Assembly: GCF_030128825.1 (NCBI RefSeq)
Contig: NZ_CP119127.1
Location: forward strand, 1,798,001-1,862,000
Direction: 5' to 3'
Source of the DNA: Sphingobium sp. WTD-1
Lineage (GTDB): Bacteria; Pseudomonadota; Alphaproteobacteria; Sphingomonadales; Sphingomonadaceae
DNA length: 64,000 bases
Part shown: piece by piece, positions 1-10,760 of the stretch
Layout: the number at the start of each line of letters is the position of its first letter
Numbering within the stretch: the first letter of the stretch is position 1
Translations under genes and position numbers: made by a program
The notes under the pieces: generated by a model
What the model was told of the DNA's origin: nothing
The model's database searches: none
Seen by the model: only the letters and a program-made list of their open reading frames with translations

Positions 1-2032
<2,032 letters not shown>

Positions 2033-2082
2033 CGGCTTCCCTTTCAGTCGCGTCGAGCGGCCGGGGGCAAGCCACCCGGCGG

Positions 2083-3327
2083 TCAGCGCACCAGCGCGAA
2101 GCCGATCCGCAATCTTGTTATGGAACGATTATAGTCCAACAGGTTCTCGCCATATCCGGCAAATCCCTGAGCGAACAAATAGAGGTCGGGGCCGCCGCCC
2201 AGCAGGCGGGGCAGCGGATAGGACAGGTCGGCGTTGATCGCGCCCTTGCCCGATCCGAAATTGAACCGGCTGTTGGTCGACAGGCGCAGCCCGTCATCAT
2301 CGCCAACCTGCAGGAACAGGCCGGCATGGCCGCGATAGCGGACGATATCGGGATTGTCGGACTTGTCGCCGACATAGAAGGTCAGGCGCGGCGCCACCAG
2401 CAGCCGCCGTTCCTCGCCCAGCGAGAAGGCCGCCATCGGCGCGACATAGACGCTGTTGATGCTGCGCGACGCATCGCCGTCGCGGCCATTGGATTCGTGC
2501 CGGAGCCCGCCCTGCAGCGCCAGCGACATGCCGTTTTTCAGCATTCGGGTCGGCGTCACATAGATGATCTCGGGCTGATAATCGATGTTGCGGAAGGGCA
2601 TGGAATTGGCGCCCAGATCCCAGAACATACGCTGGGTATAGGCGAAATGCAGGCCGTCCCGCCAGGAACTGGGCAGGTGCGCGGCATCGCGCGATCCGAA
2701 CAACCGATATTCGAAACTCAACTGCAACCGGGCATCGGTATTGGTGCCGGGGCCATAGACCGCATAGATCGGCTCATAGGGCGCCAGATTGCCGATGAAG
2801 GCATTGCCCGCGCTGCGATCGGCCGGCGGCGCGACCGGCGGCGGCACCGGGGTTCCGGGCGCCGGGGCTGGCGGGACAGGCACCGGCGATGCAGCCGCCA
2901 TCTGTGATCCGGCCGGGCCATGCAGCGCTACCTGCGGCGAATTCCAGGCCGGAATCGACAGCAGCGCCCCCTCGGCCATGTCGCTTGCGGCGAGCTGATA
3001 GCGCGCCTGGGCAAAGCCGCCCGACGCAATCTCTACCGTTTCCGGCACGCCCGGCGCCCGGCGCAGCCACAGCCGGCGCGCCGCGCCATCCTGTTCCACC
3101 TGCGCCTCGACCCGGTCGGGCAGCGGCATGGCGGCGGGCGCCGTGCCCATGTTGAGGAAGCGTAGCTCGATCGCGGCCATGCCCTGCGCATCGGTCGCGC
3201 CGACCCGGCCGATCAGCGTCTCGACCGGCGCCTGCGCCCGCAGCATCGTCGGGCAAAGCGCGGTGCCGGCAATCAGCAGCAGATGGGCGCGCGCGCGGCA
3301 GGCGCGTGCGAAAAGGCGATCGATCAT
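2083..3327 (-). CDS. pldA: Outer-membrane phospholipase A (OMPLA family)
   Basis: Predicted outer-membrane beta-barrel enzyme that hydrolyses acyl chains of phospholipids misplaced in the outer leaflet. The 414-residue product has a signal peptide (about 1-31), an N-terminal ~115-residue beta-rich domain, a proline/alanine linker (about 147-169), then the barrel domain from the family-typical YEPIYAVYG stretch. The catalytic triad is complete and correctly spaced: His277 and Ser279 in RHESNGR and Asn291, matching His142/Ser144/Asn156 of the E. coli enzyme (same 2- and 14-residue offsets). The extra N-terminal domain makes it longer than the E. coli protein (289 aa), as in many alphaproteobacterial homologues. 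Same strand as, and 50 bp upstream of, the P-type ATPase. Confidence 0.92.
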   Translation of the reverse strand: MIDRLFARACRARAHLLLIAGTALCPTMLRAQAPVETLIGRVGATDAQGMAAIELRFLNMGTAPAAMPLPDRVEAQVEQDGAARRLWLRRAPGVPETVEIASGGFAQARYQLAASDMAEGALLSIPAWNSPQVALHGPAGSQMAAASPVPVPPAPAPGTPVPPPVAPPADRSAGNAFIGNLAPYEPIYAVYGPGTNTDARLQLSFEYRLFGSRDAAHLPSSWRDGLHFAYTQRMFWDLGANSMPFRNIDYQPEIIYVTPTRMLKNGMSLALQGGLRHESNGRDGDASRSINSVYVAPMAAFSLGEERRLLVAPRLTFYVGDKSDNPDIVRYRGHAGLFLQVGDDDGLRLSTNSRFNFGSGKGAINADLSYPLPRLLGGGPDLYLFAQGFAGYGENLLDYNRSITRLRIGFALVR

Positions 3328-3415
3328 CTTCTATCCCTGGCCAGTTGGTCCGCCCGGACGCAGTCAACCGGACAGGGATGAGGGATAACAATCCTGTCAA
3401 ATCAATACAAACCGC

Positions 3416-3563
3416 CTAGGGGCGATCGACATTCAGATGATGACGTGACGAAAATGGTGGTTTTCCGTGACCCGGAGCGCAGCGTACTTAAAGTACGTGA
3501 GCACCGGAAGCTCGGAAAACCGCCATTTGCAGGCCGTCAGGGCTGAATGTCGATCGCCCCTAG
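3416..3563. repeat. 148-bp near-palindromic element (REP/MITE-like)
   Basis: Perfect 21-nt inverted arms at 3416-3436 and 3543-3563, an inner pair GGTTTTCCG (3459-3467) / CGGAAAACC (3513-3521), and a centre CGTACTT-A-AAGTACG (3483-3497) all share one symmetry axis at about 3490. The whole unit can fold into one long hairpin. It fills the gap between two minus-strand genes and ends 3 bp before the stop of the next gene (3567). It has no ORF of its own. It may serve as terminator for the gene ending at 3567 and could be a dispersed genomic repeat; a second copy was not seen in this window. Confidence 0.75.
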
Positions 3564-3566
3564 ACC

Positions 3567-5222
3567 TCATGGCGCCAGCCGGTCCACGCTCAGCCGCTGG
3601 CCGCCATATTCGGCAAAGCCCCGGCTGCGCGGCTGACCATCGGCTTGGGGCGTGAAGTCGATCGCGGCGGGCTTGGCGCCGCCCAGCGGCCCGAACGTCA
3701 TCTGCAGTTTCATGATGCCGGGCTTGGAACCGGTCAGGCGGATATCCGCTTCGTAGCTGGACTGGCCGCGCATGTTGATCTGCGTCGTCTCGCGCCCGCT
3801 ATAGACCTGCTTCCCGTCGTCGCTGAAATCGACATAGATTTTCTCGATGGCGCCTGTTGTGCGCCGATAGAGGATATGGCCCGACCGCCGGCCATAGACC
3901 TTCACGTCGATATTCTGGCTCTTGCCCGCCAGCGCCGACAGGGTGGACAGGTCGGTATCGCCATAGGGCAGGTTGTCGGGCACGGCGCGCGGGGCGACCG
4001 CCGGCCCGGCCTTGTATCCGGGCAGGGTGACGATCTGGACCCGCTTGGTCTCGCTGCCGCGCAGCCCCTCGATCCAGGTCGCCCGGCGGCTGTCGGGGTG
4101 CCAGGACATGGGCGAATGAAACACCCAGTTGGCCTGGCTGCTGAGGTTCGCGCCCAGATAGCCGTCCTCGCGCTGCGACCGGGCGATGTCGATCAGCGCC
4201 GGCCCGACATTGCCCGGCCGGGCCGTGCGCACGCCGGTGACGGCATAGGTATAGGCGAACATGCTCAGCCCCATGTTCAGGCTGTCGGGATAGGGGCGGG
4301 GCATCAGCCCCAATATCGCCGGGTCGGTCTGCGAAAAGCGGGTGGTCATCACCATGCCCAGCCGCTCGTCGGGCGAGAAAATCGTCGTCTCGGTATAGCC
4401 CGGCGTATCGGTGATCGGCGTCACCTTGCCGCTCGCCAGGTCCATCACCACCGAATCGGGTAGGTCGCGCTTCACCGCGCCGACTAGCGACAGGGCGCTG
4501 CCGCCATGGACGAACTGCTTCACCTCGCCGCCGCGGATCGGCGACGGGATGACGCCATCGGCATGGGCCGGATCGGGGTGAAAGGGATCGCTGCTGCTGA
4601 TGATCTGCGGCCGGGTGACGACATAGCCGTCCGGGCCGCGCGTCAGTTCGCCGGTCAGCACGGCGGCGGAATAATTCGCGAGCAAGGTCGTCCAGGCGAT
4701 ATGACGATTGTCCGGCGCCACGACCATTTCCGACCAGCGATGCCAGATATGCGCGCCATCGGCCACCTGCGGCGGATAGGTGACGGGCACCAGCTGCGCC
4801 TGCGTGCAATCGTCCAGGCTGGTCGGGCATTCGATCACGAAATCGCCTAGGAAGATGCGCTTATTGTCGGCAAACACCATGTAGCGGATGCCATTATCCT
4901 TCGGCCGGGCGGGAATCGTCCCGCTGAAAATCGGACGGATATGGCTGCCATCATCGTCCATGATGGCGAGGTTGATCTGCCGCGGATCGCTCTCGCCCGG
5001 CTTGGCATAGGTCAGCAATATCCGGCCCGACGGCGTGTAGGTGGCGCTTTGCGGCCGCATGTCGGCGGGCAATGTCAGGGTGCGGATCACCGGCTGGCCG
5101 AACAGCGCGCCTTGCGCCCTGGGCCGGGCCAGGGTCGGCCCGCCATCCAGCGCCAGCCCGCCGATCAGGATGGGCAGCATGGCCAATATCGGCAGCCGGC
5201 GGGAAGGGGGCTTGGTCACCAA
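3567..5222 (-). CDS. Exported protein with TolB/WD40-like repeats, function unknown
   Basis: A 551-residue protein with an N-terminal signal peptide (hydrophobic stretch about 11-32, ending in LARP). The body carries repeated short motifs typical of PD40/TolB-type beta-propeller blades: APDNRHIAW, SPDERLGMV, HPDSRRATW, and YTPSGRILL near the start. The C-terminal ~100 residues (DVKVYGRRSGHILYRR onwards) look like a separate beta-sandwich. No catalytic motif was recognised. It is probably periplasmic. Start chosen at the ATG giving a clean signal peptide. It stands alone: the palindromic element lies on one side and a divergent LytTR gene on the other. A dipeptidyl-peptidase IV-like propeller without the peptidase domain is an alternative reading. 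Confidence 0.75.
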   Translation of the reverse strand: MVTKPPSRRLPILAMLPILIGGLALDGGPTLARPRAQGALFGQPVIRTLTLPADMRPQSATYTPSGRILLTYAKPGESDPRQINLAIMDDDGSHIRPIFSGTIPARPKDNGIRYMVFADNKRIFLGDFVIECPTSLDDCTQAQLVPVTYPPQVADGAHIWHRWSEMVVAPDNRHIAWTTLLANYSAAVLTGELTRGPDGYVVTRPQIISSSDPFHPDPAHADGVIPSPIRGGEVKQFVHGGSALSLVGAVKRDLPDSVVMDLASGKVTPITDTPGYTETTIFSPDERLGMVMTTRFSQTDPAILGLMPRPYPDSLNMGLSMFAYTYAVTGVRTARPGNVGPALIDIARSQREDGYLGANLSSQANWVFHSPMSWHPDSRRATWIEGLRGSETKRVQIVTLPGYKAGPAVAPRAVPDNLPYGDTDLSTLSALAGKSQNIDVKVYGRRSGHILYRRTTGAIEKIYVDFSDDGKQVYSGRETTQINMRGQSSYEADIRLTGSKPGIMKLQMTFGPLGGAKPAAIDFTPQADGQPRSRGFAEYGGQRLSVDRLAP

Positions 5223-5456
5223 ATTCTCTCCTCGTCTCGGCCTTGGCCCAGGGGTGCTGGGCGGCCGTCCACCCTGCTGATGGCACCAGCCCGCCGGCCG
5301 GCAAGCGCCAATCCGTTACGCGGAAAGAGGGCTTGCCAATGTCCCGCAAAACCGGGCATTTTCCAGCCGGCGCTTCGCGAACGGGCAGAGCGATTAGCGG
5401 GGCGGAGAGAGGAGCAGGCGATTTTCAATCGACGCATCTTGTTGGAGCTATGGGCG

Positions 5457-6206
5457 ATGCTGGTATTGGGCGGCATCATCGGCTTCATGGGGCCGTTCGG
5501 CACCTATATGCGCGACGGGCTGCCGGGGCGGATCGGCCATTGGTGGCTGCTGCTGATGGGGGCCTATATCCTCGTCCGGCCGATGATCTGGCTGCTGCGC
5601 CGGCTGGCGCTGCGGATCGACCTGTCGGTGTCGATCACCGTCTTTTCCGGCGTGTCGCTCTGCGTCGTACCGCTCGCCTTCCTCTGGCGCAATGTCGGCC
5701 GCACCGCCTTTCGCGACCTGGACGGCTTTACCGGCCTGCTGCCCTTTTCCTTCCTCTGCGCGCTCACCGTGCTGGTCGTCACCCACTGGGCCGAACAGAC
5801 CGACCGGCGGCTGACCCAGCGCCACGCTGCGCCGCCGCCCGTCGATGCCCCGCTTGCCGAAGACGCCCCCGCAACATCCCCCGCAAACCCGGCCCTGCGC
5901 CATCGCCTGTCGGCCGGCTTTGCCGGACCGATCCTGGCGCTGCAGAGCGAGGATCATTATGTCCGCGTCCATGGTGCGGGCGGCAGCGAATTGCTGCTGA
6001 TGCGGCTGCGCGACGCGATTGCGGAGATGGAGGGGGTGGCCGGGGCACAGGTGCATCGCAGCTGGTGGATCGCCCATCGTGCCATCCTGCGCTGCGATCC
6101 GGCGGGGCGCAGCTGGCTCATCACCCTGGATGGCGGGCTCAGCGTCCCCGTCGCGCGCGATTCGGTCGCCCGGCTGCAACGCGCCGGCTTCCTGCCCGCG
6201 TCCTGA
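5457..6206 (+). CDS. Membrane-bound LytTR-family DNA-binding regulator
   Basis: Transcription regulator with four predicted transmembrane segments in the first ~120 residues (around GGIIGFMGPF, LLLMGAYILV, GVSLCVVPLAFLW and LLPFSFLCALTVLVV), a variable Pro/Ala-rich linker, and a C-terminal LytTR DNA-binding domain over the last ~100 residues (ILALQSEDHYVRVH, VHRSWWIAH, PVARDSV). Such proteins lack a receiver domain and are thought to sense membrane or periplasmic signals directly. The ATG at 5457 has GGAG 9 nt upstream; TTG codons at 5439 and 5442 are in frame and would add six residues to the first helix, behind a GAGAGGAG site. The frame is open much further upstream but has no good start. 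Target genes are unknown. Confidence 0.8.
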   Translation: MLVLGGIIGFMGPFGTYMRDGLPGRIGHWWLLLMGAYILVRPMIWLLRRLALRIDLSVSITVFSGVSLCVVPLAFLWRNVGRTAFRDLDGFTGLLPFSFLCALTVLVVTHWAEQTDRRLTQRHAAPPPVDAPLAEDAPATSPANPALRHRLSAGFAGPILALQSEDHYVRVHGAGGSELLLMRLRDAIAEMEGVAGAQVHRSWWIAHRAILRCDPAGRSWLITLDGGLSVPVARDSVARLQRAGFLPAS

Positions 6207-6233
6207 CCCGCATTCTGCGCCCCTCTGGCGGGC

Positions 6234-6313
6234 AAAAGAAAACCCCGCCGGAGCAAGCTCGACGACGGGGCCAGGTTCAGGGAGGTGTCACTCCAAAGGG
6301 GGGAAGAGTGACA
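6234..6313 (-). ncRNA. Candidate ~80-nt trans-acting small RNA with C-rich loops
   Basis: Read on the minus strand there is a complete small transcription unit. A TTGAAA (6346-6341), 16-nt spacer and TAGATT (6324-6319) form a sigma-70-like promoter. The predicted RNA starts near 6312 with a perfect hairpin TGTCACTC/GAGTGACA (6313-6286) whose 12-nt loop contains six Cs. A single-stranded CCTCCCTGAACCTGG follows, then a GC-rich hairpin (6270-6243) directly followed by TTTTCTTTT (6242-6234), a good Rho-independent terminator. C-rich loops able to pair with Shine-Dalgarno sequences are a hallmark of several alphaproteobacterial sRNA families. No ORF explains this block. The family was not identified. 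Confidence 0.6.
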
Positions 6314-6318
6314 GGACC

Positions 6319-6346
6319 AATCTAGGAAAGCGCGCGTGGCTTTCAA
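6319..6346 (-). promoter_or_regulatory. Promoter of the candidate small RNA
   Basis: Minus-strand TTGAAA (6346-6341) and TAGATT (6324-6319) separated by 16 nt, with the expected start about 7 nt past the -10 box, exactly at the base of the first RNA hairpin. Confidence 0.5.
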
Positions 6347-6461
6347 GCATCAACCACATATTTTTGTCGCCGGCCGCGCCCCTGCCATCGGCCCTATCAC
6401 ACGGCTGAACCCACTATTTCGGCCATTTCCGTTACGGCAACCAGTCATGTCGTGAATATGG

Positions 6462-6475
6462 CTGAATACGTATGC
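6462..6475. promoter_or_regulatory. Operator-like site CTGAATACGTATGC (copy 1, TonB receptor)
   Basis: The 14 bases CTGAATACGTATGC contain the palindromic core ATACGTAT. An identical 14-mer lies at 10658-10671 upstream of the GH13 amylase operon and just upstream of the LacI-type regulator gene. The rest of 6207-6573 holds the small RNA and otherwise nothing recognised. Binding by the neighbouring LacI-family protein is inferred from the core shape and the arrangement. Confidence 0.65.
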
Positions 6476-6573
6476 TGGATTCTGTGCAGAGGGACCGGGG
6501 CAGCGCTATTTGAACCAGACCGACACATGTCGGCAAGAAACGCTCAAGATGCGTCCTGGGGAGGATCACTGTC

Positions 6574-9363
6574 ATGCATCAATTCCGTCATACCGTCCTG
6601 CGCGCTGCGCTGCTGGCAGGGGCTTCCTTCTCGCTCGCCGCGGTCGCCCATGCGCAGACCGACGCCGAAACCGCGACGCCCGCCGCACCCGCCGCCGGCG
6701 AATCCGAAGGTATCGTCGTCACCGGCATCCGCGCCTCGCTCGCCTCCGCCGCCAAGGTGAAGCGCGATTCCGTGCTGATCGTCGATTCCATCTCGGCCGA
6801 AGATGTCGGCAAGCTGCCCGACGTGTCGATCGCGGATTCGCTCGCCCGCCTGCCCGGCGTCACCGCCCAGCGCCTCGAAGGCCGCGACCAGCGCCTGTCG
6901 ATCCGCGGCCTTGGCCCGGACTTCTCGACCACCCTGCTCAACGGTCGCGAACAGGTCACCGTCGGCGACAATCGCGGCGTCGAATATGACCAGTATCCCT
7001 CGGAATTCTTCCAGAACGTCAATGTCTACAAGAGCGCCGACGCAGCCCTGATCGCCGCCGGCATCTCCGGCACGGTCGACCTGCGCATGCTGCGTCCGCT
7101 CGACAAGAATGACCGCATCCTCGCCGTCTCGCTGCGCGGCCAGATGAACGGCATGGACAAGCTCAATCCCGATGGCGAACGCTATGGCTATCGCGCCTCG
7201 GCCACCTATGTCGATCAGTTCGCCGACGACACGCTGGGCCTGTCGCTGGGCTTCGCCGCCTCGCAGACCCCGTCACAGAATGAGCGCTTCAACGCCTGGG
7301 GCTATCCCACCGATGCCGACGGCAATCTGATCATCGGCGGCGCCAAGCCCTATGTGCAGTCGAACCTGCTCAAGCGCTACGGTATGGTCGGCACGCTGGA
7401 ATGGCAGCCGAGCGACAATTTCCACTCGACCTTCGACGTCCTCGCCTCGCATTTCGAGGAAGTGCAGCGCCTGCGCGGCATCGAATTCCCGCTCGTTTGG
7501 GGCAGCAATGTCGGCGTCAGCGACGTGACGGTCGAAAATGGCTTCGTCACCGGTGCTACCTTCTCCAACGTCTATGGCGTTCAGCGCAACGACTATAACA
7601 AGCGCAAGGCCGACACCATCTCGCTCGGCTGGAACAACGACATCCGCTTGAACGATCGCCTCAAGCTCAATGTCGATGCCAGCTGGTCGCGCGCCAAGCG
7701 CACCGACTTCCTGCTCGAAACCTATTCGGGCACCGGCTATCTGCGGTCGGGCGTGTCCGATACGGTGCGCGTCGAGCGCCAGTCGAACGGCCTGTTCAGC
7801 ATCGTGCCGACGCTCGACTATACCGACACCAACGTCATCAGCCTGACCGACCCCAATGGCTGGGGCTATAACGGCACCACCGCCGTCGTGCAGGCGGGCT
7901 TCCTCAACCGGCCCAAGTTCATCGACGACATGAAGTCGTTCCGTGCCAACCTGGTTGGCGACATTTCCGGCAGCATCTTCAGCAACTGGGAAGTCGGCGG
8001 CAATTACAGCCGGCGCAAGAAGACCAGCGCCTATACCAGCTATTTCCTCTGCCCGACCGGCGGCACGGATTGCACCATCGCCAATGGCACGCCCGGCTCG
8101 GCGCCGGTGCCGCAGGAGGCGCTGCTCGGCAAGAATGTCTCGCTCGACTATCTGGGCGTGCCGGCGATGCTGACGCTCGATCCGCTCTATCTCTACAACA
8201 ATGTCCTGGATGCCGTGTATGACAACCGGCCGTCCTCGCTGGTGCGCGACAATGTCGTGAAGGAAGATGTCTTCACCGGCTATGCCAAGATGACGCTGGA
8301 CGGCGATCTGGGTGGCAAGCCGCTCAAGGGCGCGATCGGCGTGCAGGTGATCCACACCCGCCAGGCGTCGACCGGCACCATCTCGAACTTCGCCGATGGC
8401 GTCGTCACGGTCGTCCCGGCTTCGGGCAAGGACAGCTTCACCAATTTCCTGCCCAGCGCGCAGCTCTCGGTCGAGCTGGAACCCGGCTTCTTCGTGAAGA
8501 TGGGTGCGGCCCAGACCATGGTGCGTCCGCGCATGGATCAGGAACGGATCAACCAGGAATATAATTTCAACCTGGCCAATGTCGGCCTCGGCTCCGACCC
8601 GCAGTACAGCCCGTTCAGCTCGAACGGCGGCAACATCGCGCTGCGTCCCTATCAGTCGACCAATATCGACCTGTCGATCGAGAAATATTTTCCGGGCGGC
8701 GGCTATGTCTCGCTCGCGGGCTATTTCAAGAATCTGACCGACTTCGTCGATCCCAACAACAATATCGCCTATGATTTCTCGGACGTGCTGGCCTCGCTGC
8801 CTGCCGACATCCGCAACCAGATCATCGCTGACGGCAGCTATATCGGTCTGCTGAAGGCGCCGGCCAACACCGGCAAGGGCACGATCATGGGTGCGGAAGG
8901 CACCGTCTCGCTGCCGTTCAAGGTATTCAGCGAAACGTTGGATGGCTTCGGCATCTTCGCCAGTGGTTCCTACACCCACAGCGAAGTCAAATACGGCAGC
9001 AACCCGACCGATGTCGTCACCCTGCCGGGCCTGTCCAAATGGGTCGCCAGCGGCACCGCTTATTATGAAAAGAGCGGTTTCCAGGCGCGCGTCTCCTATC
9101 GCTATCGCTCTTCCTTCCTGGGCGAAGTCGCCGGCCTTTCGGCCGCGCCGACCTTCCGCACCGCCAAGGCAGAGGGCATTCTGGACGCGCAGATCGGCTA
9201 TGAATTCCAGTCCGGTCCGCTCACCGGCCTGTCGATCCTGCTGCAGGGCAAGAACCTCACCGACCAGCCCTTCGTCACCTATCAGAATGGCGATAAGCGC
9301 CAGGTCATCGACTATCAGCGCTACGGCCGCGATTATTATCTGGGCCTGACCTACAAGTTCTGA
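6574..9363 (+). CDS. TonB-dependent receptor, probable maltodextrin uptake
   Basis: Outer-membrane active transporter of 929 residues, energised by TonB-ExbBD. Features: signal peptide about 1-27 (ends AHAQ), a plug domain opening with EGIVVTGIRASL and containing IRGLGPDFSTTLLNGRE, and a 22-strand-type barrel ending in the expected aromatic C-terminus YYLGLTYKF. The IRASLASA..KRDS / LPDVSIADSLARLPGV pattern is that of the carbohydrate-type receptors of Caulobacter and sphingomonads, of which the Caulobacter maltose receptor is a known example. GGGGAGGA lies 8 nt before the ATG. Substrate is inferred from the adjoining LacI gene and the alpha-glucan hydrolase operon that share its operator-like site. 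Confidence 0.9.
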   Translation: MHQFRHTVLRAALLAGASFSLAAVAHAQTDAETATPAAPAAGESEGIVVTGIRASLASAAKVKRDSVLIVDSISAEDVGKLPDVSIADSLARLPGVTAQRLEGRDQRLSIRGLGPDFSTTLLNGREQVTVGDNRGVEYDQYPSEFFQNVNVYKSADAALIAAGISGTVDLRMLRPLDKNDRILAVSLRGQMNGMDKLNPDGERYGYRASATYVDQFADDTLGLSLGFAASQTPSQNERFNAWGYPTDADGNLIIGGAKPYVQSNLLKRYGMVGTLEWQPSDNFHSTFDVLASHFEEVQRLRGIEFPLVWGSNVGVSDVTVENGFVTGATFSNVYGVQRNDYNKRKADTISLGWNNDIRLNDRLKLNVDASWSRAKRTDFLLETYSGTGYLRSGVSDTVRVERQSNGLFSIVPTLDYTDTNVISLTDPNGWGYNGTTAVVQAGFLNRPKFIDDMKSFRANLVGDISGSIFSNWEVGGNYSRRKKTSAYTSYFLCPTGGTDCTIANGTPGSAPVPQEALLGKNVSLDYLGVPAMLTLDPLYLYNNVLDAVYDNRPSSLVRDNVVKEDVFTGYAKMTLDGDLGGKPLKGAIGVQVIHTRQASTGTISNFADGVVTVVPASGKDSFTNFLPSAQLSVELEPGFFVKMGAAQTMVRPRMDQERINQEYNFNLANVGLGSDPQYSPFSSNGGNIALRPYQSTNIDLSIEKYFPGGGYVSLAGYFKNLTDFVDPNNNIAYDFSDVLASLPADIRNQIIADGSYIGLLKAPANTGKGTIMGAEGTVSLPFKVFSETLDGFGIFASGSYTHSEVKYGSNPTDVVTLPGLSKWVASGTAYYEKSGFQARVSYRYRSSFLGEVAGLSAAPTFRTAKAEGILDAQIGYEFQSGPLTGLSILLQGKNLTDQPFVTYQNGDKRQVIDYQRYGRDYYLGLTYKF

Positions 9364-9471
9364 TCGGCCTTCGGCCGACCGGGCAAGTTCTGACCGGCCT
9401 TCGCGCCGGTCGGGCAAGTCCTGAAATTCCTCCCCGGATTGCCCGACTGCACGCGGGCAATCCCCCTCCCC

Positions 9472-9512
9472 GGACCGCCACCCCTTAGAGGGGAGGGCGG
9501 TCCGTTTTTCTT
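9472..9512 (+). terminator. Rho-independent terminator after the TonB receptor
   Basis: GGACCGCC (9472-9479) pairs with GGCGGTCC (9496-9503); an inner CCCCT/AGGGG extends the stem, and GTTTTTCTTT follows. Two imperfect tandem copies of a ~32-nt hairpin unit (GGCCTTCG... GGGCAAGT..TGA) occupy 9361-9425 before it. Confidence 0.8.
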
Positions 9513-9544
9513 TGGGGGAGGGGGAGTAGGCTCAGCCTCTCTTC

Positions 9545-9575
9545 TTCCTCCCCTCCCTGAGAGGGAGGGGAGGAA
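9545..9575. terminator. 14-bp hairpin beside the LacI gene stop
   Basis: TTCCTCCCCTCCCT (9545-9558), loop GAG, and AGGGAGGGGAGGAA (9562-9575) form a perfect stem 4 nt beyond the stop of the minus-strand LacI gene. It has no long T-run, so terminator function for that gene is likely but not certain. Confidence 0.55.
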
Positions 9576-9579
9576 AATT

Positions 9580-10602
9580 CTAAGCCGTCATCCGCGTGAT
9601 CAGTCGCGGCGCCAGCAGCGTCGGCGTCACCGGCTTGCGGTCGATCTGGCCGATCAGCGCGTCGACCAGCACCTCGCCCGCGTGCAGATAATCCTGCGCC
9701 ACGGTGGTCAGCGGCTGCCGCGTCAGGCTGGCGGCGGGGATATCGTCGAAGCCGATCAGGGCCACGTCGCCCGGCACCGACAGCCCATGTTCGTCCAGCG
9801 CCCGCATCGCGCCGATCGCGATCAGGTCGGACCCGGCAAAGATCGCGTCGAACTTCACGCCGCGCGCAATCAGCCGGCTCGCCGCCTCATAGCCCGACTG
9901 CTCGGTCGACAGTGCATCGACATGCAGGCGGGGGTCGACCGCATGGCCGGCCTCACCCAGCACGTCGGACAGGCCGGCATAACGATCGCGAAACTCGGGA
10001 TAATGGCTCGATGCGTCGCCCAGGAAGGCGATCCGGCTGCATCCGCGCGCGATCAGATGGGCGCCCGCATCGCGTCCGCCGCGCCGGTTGTCGCAGCCGA
10101 TCGTCATCCCTAGCGCATGCTGGTCCACCGACCCCCAGCGCACGAAATGCGTGCCCTGCGCCACCAGCTGCTCCAGCCGGGTGCGATAGATTTCATAGTC
10201 GCCATAGCCCAGCAGGATGATGCCGTCGGCCTTGCGGCTATCCTCATAATCGACATGCCAGTCGGTTGAGAGCTGCTGGAAACTGGTCAGCAGGTCATAG
10301 CCGCGCTTGGCACAGGTCTGCAGGATCGGCCCCAGCATCGACAGGAAGAAGGGATTGATCCAGCTTTCGTCGGGCAGCAGATCCTCGAAGAACAGGAGGG
10401 CCAGCGTATTGCTCTTGCCCCGCCGCAGCGAGGAAGCATTCTTGTCCACCGTATAGTTGAGCTGCCGGGCGATCGCCTCGACCCGCAGCCGCGTCGCCTC
10501 GCTCACCGTCTTGTCGCCGCGCAGCGCGCGCGACACGGTCGGCTGGGACACGCCGGCCAGCGTGGCGATGTCGAAGGATGTCACTTTGTCGTTGGCGGCC
10601 AT
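9580..10602 (-). CDS. LacI-family transcriptional regulator of the maltodextrin locus
   Basis: A 340-residue LacI/GalR-type repressor. The N-terminal helix-turn-helix is clear at residues 7-29 (VTSFDIATLAGVSQPTVSRA), followed by the hinge helix (NASSLRRGKS) and a periplasmic-binding-like sugar domain ending at GFDDIPAASLTRQPLTTV, a family-typical segment. It is divergent from the amylase operon and convergent with the TonB receptor gene. The identical 14-nt sites at 6462-6475 and 10658-10671 are the obvious operators, and the second also sits in its own upstream region, so autoregulation is plausible. The inducer is probably a malto-oligosaccharide (inference). Confidence 0.88.
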   Translation of the reverse strand: MAANDKVTSFDIATLAGVSQPTVSRALRGDKTVSEATRLRVEAIARQLNYTVDKNASSLRRGKSNTLALLFFEDLLPDESWINPFFLSMLGPILQTCAKRGYDLLTSFQQLSTDWHVDYEDSRKADGIILLGYGDYEIYRTRLEQLVAQGTHFVRWGSVDQHALGMTIGCDNRRGGRDAGAHLIARGCSRIAFLGDASSHYPEFRDRYAGLSDVLGEAGHAVDPRLHVDALSTEQSGYEAASRLIARGVKFDAIFAGSDLIAIGAMRALDEHGLSVPGDVALIGFDDIPAASLTRQPLTTVAQDYLHAGEVLVDALIGQIDRKPVTPTLLAPRLITRMTA

Positions 10603-10657
10603 GGCGCGACCCTACGCCAGCGAGTCTCCATTGGGAATAGAAGGGTTTGAAACCGGT

Positions 10658-10671
10658 CTGAATACGTATGC
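10658..10671. promoter_or_regulatory. Operator-like site CTGAATACGTATGC (copy 2, amylase operon/LacI gene)
   Basis: Exact repeat of the site at 6462-6475, located between the divergent LacI gene (start 10602) and the amylase gene (start about 10761). Bound repressor could control both directions. Confidence 0.65.
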
Positions 10672-10760
10672 CGCTCCCTTGGCCCGCCCTGTCCCCGCCG
10701 ACTAAGAAGGGGCCAAGCTGCGGCAATCGGGCACAAGCAGCAATGGGAGGGATGAAGGCC

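Noticed and set aside
7273..9417. 714-codon minus-strand open frame opposite the first TonB receptor
   Set aside because: Shadow of an intact receptor gene, with no ribosome site and no domain.
9361..9425. Tandem hairpin units after the first TonB receptor considered as a CRISPR-like array
   Set aside because: Only two imperfect units, no spacers and no cas genes; better explained as terminator-associated repeats.
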